NCBI GenBank assembly: GCA_002077045.2
Contig: KZ111144.1
Location: 591,373 to 655,372 of the forward strand
Origin: Rachicladosporium sp. CCFEE 5018
Lineage: Eukaryota > Ascomycota > Dothideomycetes > Cladosporiales > Cladosporiaceae
Length of the DNA stretch: 64,000 nt
Direction: 5' to 3'
Made by a program: the position numbers and the translations under genes. Below, piece after piece: positions 44,707 to 54,388 of the stretch. Position 1 is the stretch's first letter. The number at the start of each line of letters is the position of its first letter. A model generated the notes under the pieces. It made no database searches. It saw only the letters and a list, made by a program, of their open reading frames with translations, and had not been told where the DNA came from.

Positions 44707-45332
44707 GGTCGCTGCGCGAGTCTGAGGCTGACTGACCACTCAACGATTAAACAGAGGTCAGATCCTCTTATGGGTAAACATATGTACGGTATACTCAGAA
44801 AGCTACCAAGCTGACGAAGACCGCTGGCAGGGTATGCAACCCCATGGAGTAAACCCCGCGGTATGATTGCTTCCTCCACAGCTCTCTCCACATTGCAGGT
44901 GTTGCCCGATATGGTCAGCTCGGTCGCGCTTTGGACCCACTTGTTCCGTGAACAGTGCAGCCACGGAAACGTGGAGTCGAACCGAGACCCGGAACCCCAT
45001 TCACAATGACTCCAATCGATCCGTGCAACTGTCTAAGAACCCGTACTGGGCTGGGCGCGTTGTGATACCCAGTAGATGGTACTCCAGAGCTGCGCGATCA
45101 CTTGGCAGAGCGATGCAGACAACCGACTATGTAGGGCAATGCCTCGACGTAACGCCAATACACGTCCAAAGGCGGTTGTGTCTGCGATCAGTAGACAGCT
45201 GTCTGCTTCGACTCAAGACACTTGTGCAAAATAGCTTCAGAAGCACGCTGCTCATCGTGAGGGTAAGGATACTGCATGTACTCGTTCACTGTGCTGCGTC
45301 AGTCGTCATCTGGTGCATGTTCCAGGTGCAAT
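44707..45332. other. Intergenic region
   Basis: 626 bases between two minus-strand genes; upstream region of the P450. Short unsupported open frames only. Confidence 0.5.
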
Positions 45333-46711
45333 TTACGTACATGATAGTTCGGCGGCTGAGTTCTCATCAGACTTGACACTGTCGCCGCCAACAATGCGAG
45401 TGTACTCTTGAATAAGCGTGGCTCTTTCGTACCGCGCCTGATTATAGAGCTTAAGTCGTTCTGGGATCTCGTCGCGACACTCGAGTCGAGACATCATTAC
45501 ACCAAGTGACACGCCGTCTTCGATTGCCATGGCTCCGCCCTGGGCAAGATGGGGTAGGAATGGGTGTGCAGCATCACCCAATAAGGCGAGTCTTCCAGTG
45601 GGAGAGATGAATGACGGTAACGTCTCCATGTCGAATAGAGGATAGACGCGAATTGACTTCGGATCAGCCTTCTCGAGCATCGCCAGTACCTTGGGCTCAA
45701 ACTCGCTGAAAATCTCCAGGAGCTCGCTCTTGTCTGCCGGTCTGTGCCATTCTCCAGCAATCGCTGTCGACTTCGTAGCAGGGTGGACACATACGAAGTT
45801 CAGGAGCTCGTTGTTCTGGCAGCGATACATGACAACCTTGCTGTCGCCCGAATACCATATGTCCATGGTATTGCGCATCGCGAACCATTCCGCCGTGCGA
45901 GAATCGGCTAGCGCCTCCTTTTCCGATACAAGGAAGCGGAACGCGCTGTGACGGCCATTTCTCACGCGAATCTTCGCGTCGATCTGTTTGCGGGCTATGG
46001 ACGTGACTCCATCGGCGCCGATGACAAGGTCACCCTGCGCAGTCGATCCGTTGGTGAAGGAGATCGTCGCGGTCTCTGCATCGACGCTTGCAACGCTGCG
46101 ACCGTAGGACACTTTCGCTGGTGGGCCATGACCGTTGTGCGAGGTCGCTGCCTCTCGTAGCTGGCCGTGCAAAGCAGCGCGAAGAGTGAGACGATATTCC
46201 TGGGTTCCGGTTAGTTGCGGGTGATTGCGTGCGCTTTCGCAGTGGTCGTCGAACTAACGCTCTGATAACGATGGCTGTCTTTGAGAAAAGCCTGACTGTC
46301 CTTGAGAAAGTCTTGGTCCTGCAGAAGTTCGCCAGACGCTTTCACCAGTCGTAGCTACAGCCTCAGCAATCAGCACATTGCAGAGTCAAGAAGAGTGCCT
46401 TCGCAACGCACACGTTCCATGCGCACGCCGCCAGCGTCTGCGACATTGACTCCGAGTCGTCTCAGCAGTACATCGGCGTTATAGCAGATATTAATGGCTG
46501 CCCCAATCTCGCTGGGGCCAGACGTGCTCTCGAAAAGCTGCGATTGAATCAGTAATCCATGCAGTAAGATATGTATGGATTTCGAGTTCAAGTTCATACT
46601 CACCTCAACATGATGGCCAGCCCTTCGAAGTGCAATTGCAGCAGTCAATCCACCGATGCCTGCACCGACAATCAATACGTTCAACTGTACTGCAGCCTTT
46701 GTGTGACCCAT
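45333..46711 (-). CDS. FAD-dependent monooxygenase (salicylate-hydroxylase-like), gene model incomplete
   Basis: Exon 1 (46604-46711) holds the FAD-binding Rossmann motif 'VLIVGAGIGGLTAAIALRRAG'. Exon 2 runs from 46537 through 'EIGAAINICYNADVLLRRLGV' to near 46385. The last exon (45333 to about 46253) holds 'GDLVIGADGVTSIARK' and 'LALLGDAAHPFLPHLAQGGA', the DG and GD motifs of group A aromatic hydroxylases. The join between exons 2 and 3 is not solved: the best-looking donor (GTGCTG after 'LLDSA') leaves a phase that does not match the acceptor before 46253. It could be a small frameshift, or an extra exon. Expected NAD(P)H-dependent hydroxylation of an aromatic or polyketide-like substrate; substrate unknown. 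Confidence 0.75.
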
Positions 46712-47384
46712 TTTCACGATCGACGAAAGGCTTCGCGACGCTGACTCACGCTCTCGTGGAACTCGTCTCCCAACGACATCTTTATATCTCCTGTTCCGTA
46801 GCTCATCATCGCTCATAAGCCATGAACTCTAAGTACCTCGGCGTCGCATCGTACCGCCGTATTGGTATTTGATAGGATCATATCGCATTCCGGGTGGGGC
46901 GTACAACGTAGCTACCCCATGGAAGCACATGTTCCGACGCGCCTGCACGCTTCCTGAACCGCCAATTTGCCAGAAGCCTACCCTACATGTACGGCTCGAG
47001 CTCATCGCGGCTGCTGTCGCAGTCTCGCAAGTGCCGCATTCCAGAGGAGTAGAAGGCGGTGGGGGAGAGAAGGATATACTACTGCTCGCCCGGCTTACCT
47101 AATGTGAAAGAGGGAAAGCGCGATCAGGTGCAGCTCTTCGCGGAACAGCGACAACCTAGGATTCAGGAATCGTATCGCGTCCGGCACGGTCTAACACGGA
47201 TGAACCATAAAGGTGACGTAGTAGGGAGCGCGCTGGTCGGTGCCAAATTGTGACACTAGTTCGCTCTCGCGTGCTATGCTCTACTCAAAACACTCCTACC
47301 TTGAATGGCCATCTCTCATTTCTCATCCACTAACAACGCCCCTCCCACAGGTAAGTCCCAGGCCGTGCCTTCTCTTCCACCCAA
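46712..47384. other. Intergenic region
   Basis: 673 bases between two minus-strand genes, upstream of the FAD monooxygenase. No supported gene. Confidence 0.5.
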
Positions 47385-49042
47385 CTAGCACACGGCATGA
47401 GTCTTGCCATGCTTCCCTTGAAGACTATGCTCCTCATCCGTAAAATGCTCGTTCATCTGCTTCGTCTTCCCACTCCTCTTCCCCGCATTCTTCATATGCT
47501 CCACATAATGTCCAACCAGCTTCTTCTCGTCCATCTTGATCAACTCATTGACCGCCAACTTCAAATCCGATATCAAAGCATCACACCTACTCCGCGAGAA
47601 GTCCTCCCTCACGACTACGCGCATCATCTTCAGCTTCTCTGAGTGTGGCGCCATGGTATACGCTGGCACGACCCAGCCTCTCTCACGCAGCTGATGCGCG
47701 ATGGCGAACTCGTCGAAGCCGTGGTTGTGCTTGGGGTCGAGGCGGAAGGCTACGAGAGGGAGACCGTTACCGCGCGTCTTGGACATGAGTATGAAGCCTA
47801 GCTTCTCGACGGCCGCGCCGAGGTAGTCTGAGGTGCGGGTGAGATTCAGCATGATACTGCGGTAGCCCTTCTTGCCGAGACGGATGAGTTGGTAGTACTG
47901 CCCGATGACTTGACTAGCGCCACGGGAGAAGTTGAGGGTGAACGAGGCTTGGTCGGCGCCGAGGTAATTGATGTTGAAGATGAGCTCTGCGTGGTTGTTA
48001 GCGAAGAGTCAAGAAATGAGATGACGGCCGATTGACCTTTAGGGAGGAACTCAGGGTCGCGCCAGACTACCCAGCCTACACCAGGGTAGACGAGACCGTA
48101 CTTGTGGCCGGAGACGTTGATCGACACGACCTTCTCGAGACGGAAGTCCCACACGAGATCTGGGTTGACGAACGGCGCCACAAATCCACCTGACGCAGCG
48201 TCGACGTGAATCGGGCAGTCAATGTTCCTCTCCACGAGCAAGTCGTTGATCTTCTTGGTGTCCTCATACTCGCCTGTGTACGTTGTGCCGAGAATCGTGC
48301 AGATACCAATCGTGTTCTCGTCCACCAAGTTCACCGCCTCTTCAGGGTCGATCACATAGCGGTCTGGTGTGCAGTAGACGAACTTCTCCTCGACATCGAA
48401 ATATCTCGCTGCCTTCTCCCAGCACACCTGCACTGCGGAGTTCATGATGAGGTTCGGGCGGCTGTAGTCCTTGCCCTCTGCCTTGCGTTTATTGACCCAG
48501 CGTTTCTTCATGGCAAGTGTACCCAGCATGATCGCCTCGGAGGAGCCAATGGTCGATGTACCCATTGCATTTGTGTCGTCGTCGTCTGTAGGGATGTTGA
48601 AGAGACGGGCCATCATGCTCACGCAGCGGTTCTGAATGTCTGCACTGACGGGGTACTCCTCATAATCGATGAAGTTCTTGCTGAAGGCCTCAATCATGAG
48701 CTTCTCGGCCTCTTCCTCCATGTAGGTCGTCACGAATGATGCTAGGCTTATTGAGTGTCAGTACAGGATCTCCATTCCTCGCGCTCAATGCAGCACTCAC
48801 TTCAGCGTAGGATTACCATCGAGAGTCAAGTCGTCCTTGATCATGCGGTATGCCACCTCCTTGCTCATTTCATTCTCGGGCATTTCGTGTCTGGGCAGGT
48901 CCTGGGCGGCGAATTTGGAGCCATAGACGCTGGACGTGAACTCGTCTTGACCAACATCATTGAGGTTGAGGTCCTTCAGCTCAGGCATGACCTTGCTGTC
49001 TTTGACATCTTTGTCCGTAGGGACTCTCCCGAGATGGACCAT
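47385..49042 (-). CDS. Glutamate decarboxylase
   Basis: PLP-dependent enzyme converting L-glutamate to GABA and CO2. Model: complement(join(47385..47986,48037..48746,48801..49042)), 517 residues, GT-AG introns of 50 and 54 nt, phases agree. The PLP-binding Lys lies in 'SINVSGHKYGLVYPG'; other family marks are 'GTSTIGSSEAIMLG' and 'PIHVDAASGGFVAPF'. The length and C-terminal Lys-rich tail ('NAGKRSGKTKQMNEHF') match fungal GAD; a calmodulin-binding role of the tail is not shown. Cytosolic, part of the GABA shunt. It is divergent from the amidase at 49734. Confidence 0.95.
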
Positions 49043-49733
49043 GGCGGCGGCTTTGGTCTACTACGCTGTGCGAGTGAAGTGAGTGACTGTGGTAGAAGGA
49101 AGATGGTGTGGAAGGGTGTCGAGGTCAGTTAGGGATATATCTGTTGTGGTAGAGGTAAAGGACGAAAGATCAATAAGAAGGAAGTCAGCAGCTTGAGATC
49201 TTCAGGCACAGTGAAGCTTGATGCATTCTTGCTTTACCGCTGTTTCGGCAAAGAAGGTTACGAGGAACGCGCACGCGTCTCATGGCAGGTACAAAAGCCA
49301 ATCGTTGGTGCTCTGCCGAAACGCCCACATGCATCACGCTGCGGGTCAACGTCAGATACAGCGGCTGCGTCCCGTTTCTTGTGTGCAATCAAGCTAAAGC
49401 TTGGTCTGCTGATGGTGGAGCCGTAGAGAAGCTCCAATTCTTCTCTTGTGAACACAGGGAGCCTATAGGCTGTGGTGACGGAGAGAATGAGGGTCTGATG
49501 GCCGTAGGGCTTCTCTCACATATCGTAGACCACCATGTGGCGAGACAGGTCGGTCTTTCCTCAGATACTTGCCCCACTTCAATGCCCCCACTACGCTCTA
49601 ACTGTATGAGGTAAGACAGTACCTCGGCTAGAGTTGCGAGACGACACATAGGCAGTAGGAAGCATAGCATCGGTAAGAGAACCTTCGTTGTCTTCAGTGA
49701 CTCAGGTAGTCTTTCTTTGGCTCCTAAGCAATC
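49043..49733. other. Divergent promoter region
   Basis: 691 bases between the start codons of glutamate decarboxylase and the amidase. Probably both promoters; no coding region supported. Confidence 0.5.
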
Positions 49734-51842
49734 ATGGCCGAGCCATGGCGTGCTATAGCAGAGCGCAAGCGCGCAGAAAGACACAGTCGCATCCCCAAAG
49801 CCTGGCTAATCCCATCCTCACCATCTGGCAACGGCAATCTCATAGGCAAGCACCTTGACATTCTGTCGAAGTCTGAACTCAATATCACGCAAGACTATGA
49901 TGCTACGGATCTCCTCTCCGCACTCTCAACCCGCAAACTCACCAGCGAAGCCGTCACCACGGCGTTCTGCAAGCGGGCAGCAATCGCTCAGCAGCTCACC
50001 AATTGCCTGACTGAGATCCTCTTTGACCAAGCCATAGCTAGAGCAAAGCATCTGGATGCAGAATTCGCTCGGACAGGCAAGCCCATTGGTCTCCTCCATG
50101 GCCTTCCAATTTCGCTCAAGGACACCTTCAAGATCAAGGGTCATGATGCGTCGGTCGGGGTTGCAGCACTGTGCTTCAAGCCTGCCGCCACCNNNNNNNN
50201 NNNNNNNNNNNNNNNNNNNNNNNNNNNNNNNNNNNNNNNNNNNNNNNNNNNNNNNNNNNNNNNNNNNNNNNNNNNNNNNNNNNNNNNNNNNNATATCACG
50301 CAAGACTATGATGCTACGGATCTCCTCTCCGCACTCTCAACCCGCAAACTCACCAGCGAAGCCGTCACCACGGCGTTCTGCAAGCGGGCAGCAATCGCTC
50401 AGCAGCTCACCAATTGCCTGACTGAGATCCTCTTTGACCAAGCCATAGCTAGAGCAAAGCATCTGGATGCAGAATTCGCTCGGACAGGCAAGCCCATTGG
50501 TCCCCTCCATGGCCTTCCAATTTCGCTCAAGGACACCTTCAAGATCAAGGGTCATGATGCGTCGGTCGGGGTTGCAGCACTGTGCTTCAAGCCTGCCGCC
50601 ACCAACTCTGCGCTCGTAGAGTTACTGCTCTCGCTCGGCGCGGTGCTGTATTGCAAAACCAGTATCCCGCAAACCATGATGGCGCTAGATAGCCACAACA
50701 ATGTCTTCGGCCGCGTGCGAAACCCGGCCAATGGTGCCCTGACAGCTGGAGGGAGCTCGGGCGGCGAGGGAGCGCTTGTAGCCATGCGTGGTAGCATTCT
50801 TGGCGTCGGTACTGACGTTGGGGGCAGTATTCGCATTCCTGCGTTGTGCAATGGACTTTATGGACTCAAGCCGTCTCATGGTCGTACCCCTTATGCTGGC
50901 CAAGAGGGCGGAGCGCCAGAAGGGAGTAGCAAGGTCGCGATTGAGTCGACTGCAGGTCCGATCGCGCATAGTGTGAGAGATTGCGAGATGTTCTTGAGGG
51001 TCATTGGGGACGCGAAGCCTTGGCTATTCGATCCGGATTGCCTTGCTCAGAATTGGGAGCAGCAGAACTCAATAAGTCGGTCATTGCCAGGCGCGAGCAA
51101 GTCCGTGCTCCGTATAGGCATCGTGCGAACAGACGGCCACGTCACGCCTCTCCCACCAGTTCAACGCGTGATCGAGGACGTTGCATCCGCACTCCGCAGT
51201 GGCTCGTCCACGAGCTCGACACAGATCGAAGTAGTCGAACTCGACCTATCGAGTCTCCTAAGCCGTTGCCTCAAGGTCAGCAACGGCGTCTTCTCCATTG
51301 ATGGCGCGAACACCTGGTTTGACCTCCTGGAATCGAAATCTGAACCACTTTCTCCGTGGCTACAGTCCCGACTCCGGCGAAGACCAGCGAAGTCCATTGA
51401 CGAGGTCGTCAAGCTGCAGGCACAGCGAATTGCTCTACAAAAGGAGGCACTCCAGATCTGGCGACCGGACGCGAACGGCCAAGAGATACACGTCCTCATC
51501 TGCCCTGCTGCGCCCCACCCAATCGCGTTGGTCGACCGCTGGAACTCGGTGAACTATACTTCTGCTTTCAACCTTCTTGATCTGCCAGCTGGCGTGCTGC
51601 CAGTGCGAGCTGTAACAAAGCAAGATCTGGCTGTCGAGTTGAATGAAGGAAAGGCGCTGAATGGGTGGGATAAGACGAATAGGGAGATGTGGGGTGAGAA
51701 GGAGAGGAAGGAGTACGTAGGAAGTACGCTCAGTGTTCAGGTCGTGGCACCGAGACTGCAGGAGAGAGTGTTGGTGGAAGCCATGGGGTTCGTAGATGAG
51801 ATCCTAAAGGGTCTTGATAAGAAAGCTAGTAGCAGGTTATAG
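49734..51842 (+). CDS. Acetamidase-type amidase, interrupted by gap and local repeat
   Basis: Amidase-signature enzyme resembling fungal acetamidases. Lys of the triad is in 'LPISLKDTFKIKG'; the Ser residues are in 'TAGGSSGGEGAL' and 'GTDVGGSIRIPA'. As given, the frame runs 702 codons through 100 N because the segment 49882-50192 is repeated at 50293-50603 on the other side of the gap. Taking the segment once gives about 565 residues, close to the usual size of the acetamidase family, so the real gene is probably uninterrupted. No signal peptide; likely cytosolic, releasing ammonia from short amides. It is divergent from glutamate decarboxylase and upstream of SEC63. Confidence 0.85.
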   Translation: MAEPWRAIAERKRAERHSRIPKAWLIPSSPSGNGNLIGKHLDILSKSELNITQDYDATDLLSALSTRKLTSEAVTTAFCKRAAIAQQLTNCLTEILFDQAIARAKHLDAEFARTGKPIGLLHGLPISLKDTFKIKGHDASVGVAALCFKPAATXXXXXXXXXXXXXXXXXXXXXXXXXXXXXXXXXXITQDYDATDLLSALSTRKLTSEAVTTAFCKRAAIAQQLTNCLTEILFDQAIARAKHLDAEFARTGKPIGPLHGLPISLKDTFKIKGHDASVGVAALCFKPAATNSALVELLLSLGAVLYCKTSIPQTMMALDSHNNVFGRVRNPANGALTAGGSSGGEGALVAMRGSILGVGTDVGGSIRIPALCNGLYGLKPSHGRTPYAGQEGGAPEGSSKVAIESTAGPIAHSVRDCEMFLRVIGDAKPWLFDPDCLAQNWEQQNSISRSLPGASKSVLRIGIVRTDGHVTPLPPVQRVIEDVASALRSGSSTSSTQIEVVELDLSSLLSRCLKVSNGVFSIDGANTWFDLLESKSEPLSPWLQSRLRRRPAKSIDEVVKLQAQRIALQKEALQIWRPDANGQEIHVLICPAAPHPIALVDRWNSVNYTSAFNLLDLPAGVLPVRAVTKQDLAVELNEGKALNGWDKTNREMWGEKERKEYVGSTLSVQVVAPRLQERVLVEAMGFVDEILKGLDKKASSRL
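49882..50192 (+). repeat. 311-bp direct repeat, copy 1 (matches 50293-50603)
   Basis: This segment ends exactly at the N gap and is repeated just after it, with one base difference (CTCCTC against CCCCTC, Leu to Pro). The perfect abutting on both sides of a 100-N gap is typical of two overlapping contig ends that were scaffolded without merging. Confidence 0.93.
50193..50292. other. Scaffold gap of 100 N inside the amidase gene
   Basis: Placeholder gap flanked on both sides by copies of the same 311 bases. The true distance is probably zero or negative (overlap). Confidence 0.97.
50293..50603 (+). repeat. 311-bp direct repeat, copy 2
   Basis: Second copy of 49882-50192; the amidase sequence continues normally from here ('NSALVELLLSLGAVLY'). 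Confidence 0.93.
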
Positions 51843-52219
51843 CGACAGACTATCCAACTCGATTGCCCCTGAACAGCATGCTGTACAATTACTGGACTCA
51901 TCCAATCAATTGAGGTCCTGAGATCGCCATACATGTCTAGCAGCATCGTAACAACAGCTTCTAGGAAACCAGCTGTCATTCATGATCTGTTGCGGGTAGC
52001 AATATGTGGCAGGTCCACATGGACGTTGGTCGTGCTTTCAAAGTTGACATGTGAGAGAAGGAAGTCGAAACTCAGCTCGCGCTAGCCGCATTCGGCAGCG
52101 AAACCACCTGTCCAGACACGCATGCGCATCTCATATAACATTCACTATCCCTTCTCTTCCCCCTGTGCTGGCCACAGCTAATGCCCACGCCCTTCCACTA
52201 ATCCCTCAATACCGCCACG
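51843..52219. other. Intergenic region
   Basis: 377 bases between two plus-strand genes, with the SEC63 promoter expected in the right half. C/T-rich stretches occur just before the SEC63 ATG. No gene supported. Confidence 0.5.
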
Positions 52220-54388
52220 ATGTCAAACTCCTACAATTACGACGACCAAGCACAATTCTACCCATTCTTCATCCTCACCTTAACCTCGATCATAACCCTC
52301 CCGCTCACATACACACTCCTCCGCAAGCCCTCAGACGCCGCAGCAGCCAGCAAAGTCCCCCGAATAGACTCCTCTTTCGTCCTGCAAGATGCCGAGATCA
52401 TCGACGCCCAGCGCGCGAAGCAGAAGCGAAAAGAGTTGCGGCTCAAGCGCATGCTTATTGCGGCGACAGGATGGGCTGTCATGCTTTACATGGTCTACCT
52501 CATGGTCGTGACTGCCCGTCATGCGCCGAAGATCTGGAATCCGTACGACATCCTAGACATTGGCATGAGCGCGAGTGAGAAGCAGATCAACTCCCGGTAT
52601 CGCAAGCTTTCTGTGACGATGCACCCGGACAAACGACAGCCGGATCCAGCGAAGAACGAGAGCCTCGAGGCTATCAACGACCATTGGGTAGAGATCGTCA
52701 AGGCGTACAAGGCGCTCACTGACGAGGAGGTGCGGAAGAACTACATCGAGTTCGGGAACCCGGATGGGAAGCAGAGTACCAGTTTTGGCATTGCTTTGCC
52801 GGAGTGGCTTGTTGCTAATGCCAGCGGGCCGTATGTGCTACTGTTCTACTTTCTGCTGCTCGGACCTGGCCTGATCTTGTTGGTGGGGAAGTGGTGGTAT
52901 GGGATGCAGAAGTTCACCAGGGAGAAGATCTTGGTCACGAGTGCTGGGAATATGTTCCGGGAGCATAAGGAGAAGATGGACGGGGGTGATGTCGTCAATG
53001 CGATCAGCAGTGCTGCTGAGTACCAGGAGGTTCTGGCTGGAGGGAAGGCGGATGCTGGATTGGGAAAGCTGGAGGGGAAAGTGCTGGGTGAAGAGGATGT
53101 CGGCATGCTGGCCAAGGACAGGAAACAGTTGGAGGAGCAAGATGATGCTGTTCGTCGCAAGACCCTCGCTCTCGTCTGGGCCTACTTGTCACGTGTCGAT
53201 CTGGGTGACAAGACACTTGAGGCGGAGAAGTACGAGGTTGCGCCGACTGCACTACGGATGACTGAGGCCTTCACCTCAATCAGCATCGCGCATATGACGA
53301 CTCCTACCGTCCTGGCATCTTTCCACTTGGCACAGTCCCTCACGCAGGCAATCCCAACCGCGCCACGACGAATGCCGCTGCTGCAGCTCCCTTACTTCAC
53401 GGCTACCAACATCAAGACCATCGAGGAGACCACATCGACACCCTCAAAAGAGCACCTCACAATCCAAGCCTTCATGTCTCTGCCTCCTGAGCAACGTCGC
53501 GCTCTCGCCACAGCCGCTGGTCTCAACAGCACCCACCTCTCGACCGCCGAGCGTCTCGCCCGCCAACTCCCCCTCCTCCGCATCGAGAAGACATTCTTCA
53601 AAGTCCAAGGCGAACGCTACATCATCCCCTCCTCCCTCGTCCAATTCGTCGTCAAGGCTCGGGTGATTCCTCCCGGCACGCCCAAAGCCGATATTCCCGC
53701 ACTAAAGGGCTCCGATCTCACAGACCCGGACCCAGCAGAAGGCGACCTCAAAGCACAGAAAGAGGAGATCGAGCAACACGGCCTCCCTCTCGTCCACGCA
53801 CCCTACCTACCCCGCGACAAGAGCCCGAAGTGGCATGTCTTTCTCGCGGACACGCGGCAAAACCGCGTGGCTGTGCCGCCCTTCACGTTCTCAACTTTCG
53901 ACAAGAAGGCTTTCGAGGATGATGGCAAGGGTGGCGTCAAGCCGACCTTTGAGGTTGTGACGCTAAAGATGCAGTTCCAGGCTCCGCCGCAGCAGGGCGA
54001 GTATAAGTTCCAGATGCATTTAATCTGCGATAGCTATGTGGGCTTTGATGAGCAGAGAGAGGTTGTGTTGAATGTGGAGGATGCGTCGAGAGCGGAGGAG
54101 GTGGATGATGATGATTATATCTCAGAGCCGGATGAGGGTGAGTCTACAAATCCATTCACACATCAGATCCAGTGCGGCAAGCTGACAAACGCACTAGATA
54201 CCATTGCTGGCCAGATGGCTGCATTGAAAGGCCAGCCAACATCAGACGGCGCAACACAGCCTCCCAGGCGTCCGAGGAGAGAGGTCAAGCCTGCGGATGA
54301 CGAGGAGAGCGATTACGAAAGCGGCACGGACGAGGATGTGGACAGTGACAGTGAGACCGATACGGACACTGATAGCGACGGCGAGTGA
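52220..54388 (+). CDS. SEC63: Protein translocation component SEC63
   Basis: Single-exon 722-residue ER membrane J-protein. Membrane segments are at about residues 13-34, 78-99 and 205-227. Between the second and third is the luminal J domain, starting 'NPYDILDIGMSASEKQIN' with the HPD motif at 135-137 ('MHPDKR'). A Sec63 (Brl) domain follows to about residue 620, and the protein ends in a strongly acidic Asp/Glu/Ser/Thr tail, the part that binds Sec62 in yeast. It works with Sec61, Sec62 and Kar2/BiP in post-translational import. Its last 320 bases are also present at 1-320. Confidence 0.95.
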   Translation: MSNSYNYDDQAQFYPFFILTLTSIITLPLTYTLLRKPSDAAAASKVPRIDSSFVLQDAEIIDAQRAKQKRKELRLKRMLIAATGWAVMLYMVYLMVVTARHAPKIWNPYDILDIGMSASEKQINSRYRKLSVTMHPDKRQPDPAKNESLEAINDHWVEIVKAYKALTDEEVRKNYIEFGNPDGKQSTSFGIALPEWLVANASGPYVLLFYFLLLGPGLILLVGKWWYGMQKFTREKILVTSAGNMFREHKEKMDGGDVVNAISSAAEYQEVLAGGKADAGLGKLEGKVLGEEDVGMLAKDRKQLEEQDDAVRRKTLALVWAYLSRVDLGDKTLEAEKYEVAPTALRMTEAFTSISIAHMTTPTVLASFHLAQSLTQAIPTAPRRMPLLQLPYFTATNIKTIEETTSTPSKEHLTIQAFMSLPPEQRRALATAAGLNSTHLSTAERLARQLPLLRIEKTFFKVQGERYIIPSSLVQFVVKARVIPPGTPKADIPALKGSDLTDPDPAEGDLKAQKEEIEQHGLPLVHAPYLPRDKSPKWHVFLADTRQNRVAVPPFTFSTFDKKAFEDDGKGGVKPTFEVVTLKMQFQAPPQQGEYKFQMHLICDSYVGFDEQREVVLNVEDASRAEEVDDDDYISEPDEGESTNPFTHQIQCGKLTNALDTIAGQMAALKGQPTSDGATQPPRRPRREVKPADDEESDYESGTDEDVDSDSETDTDTDSDGE

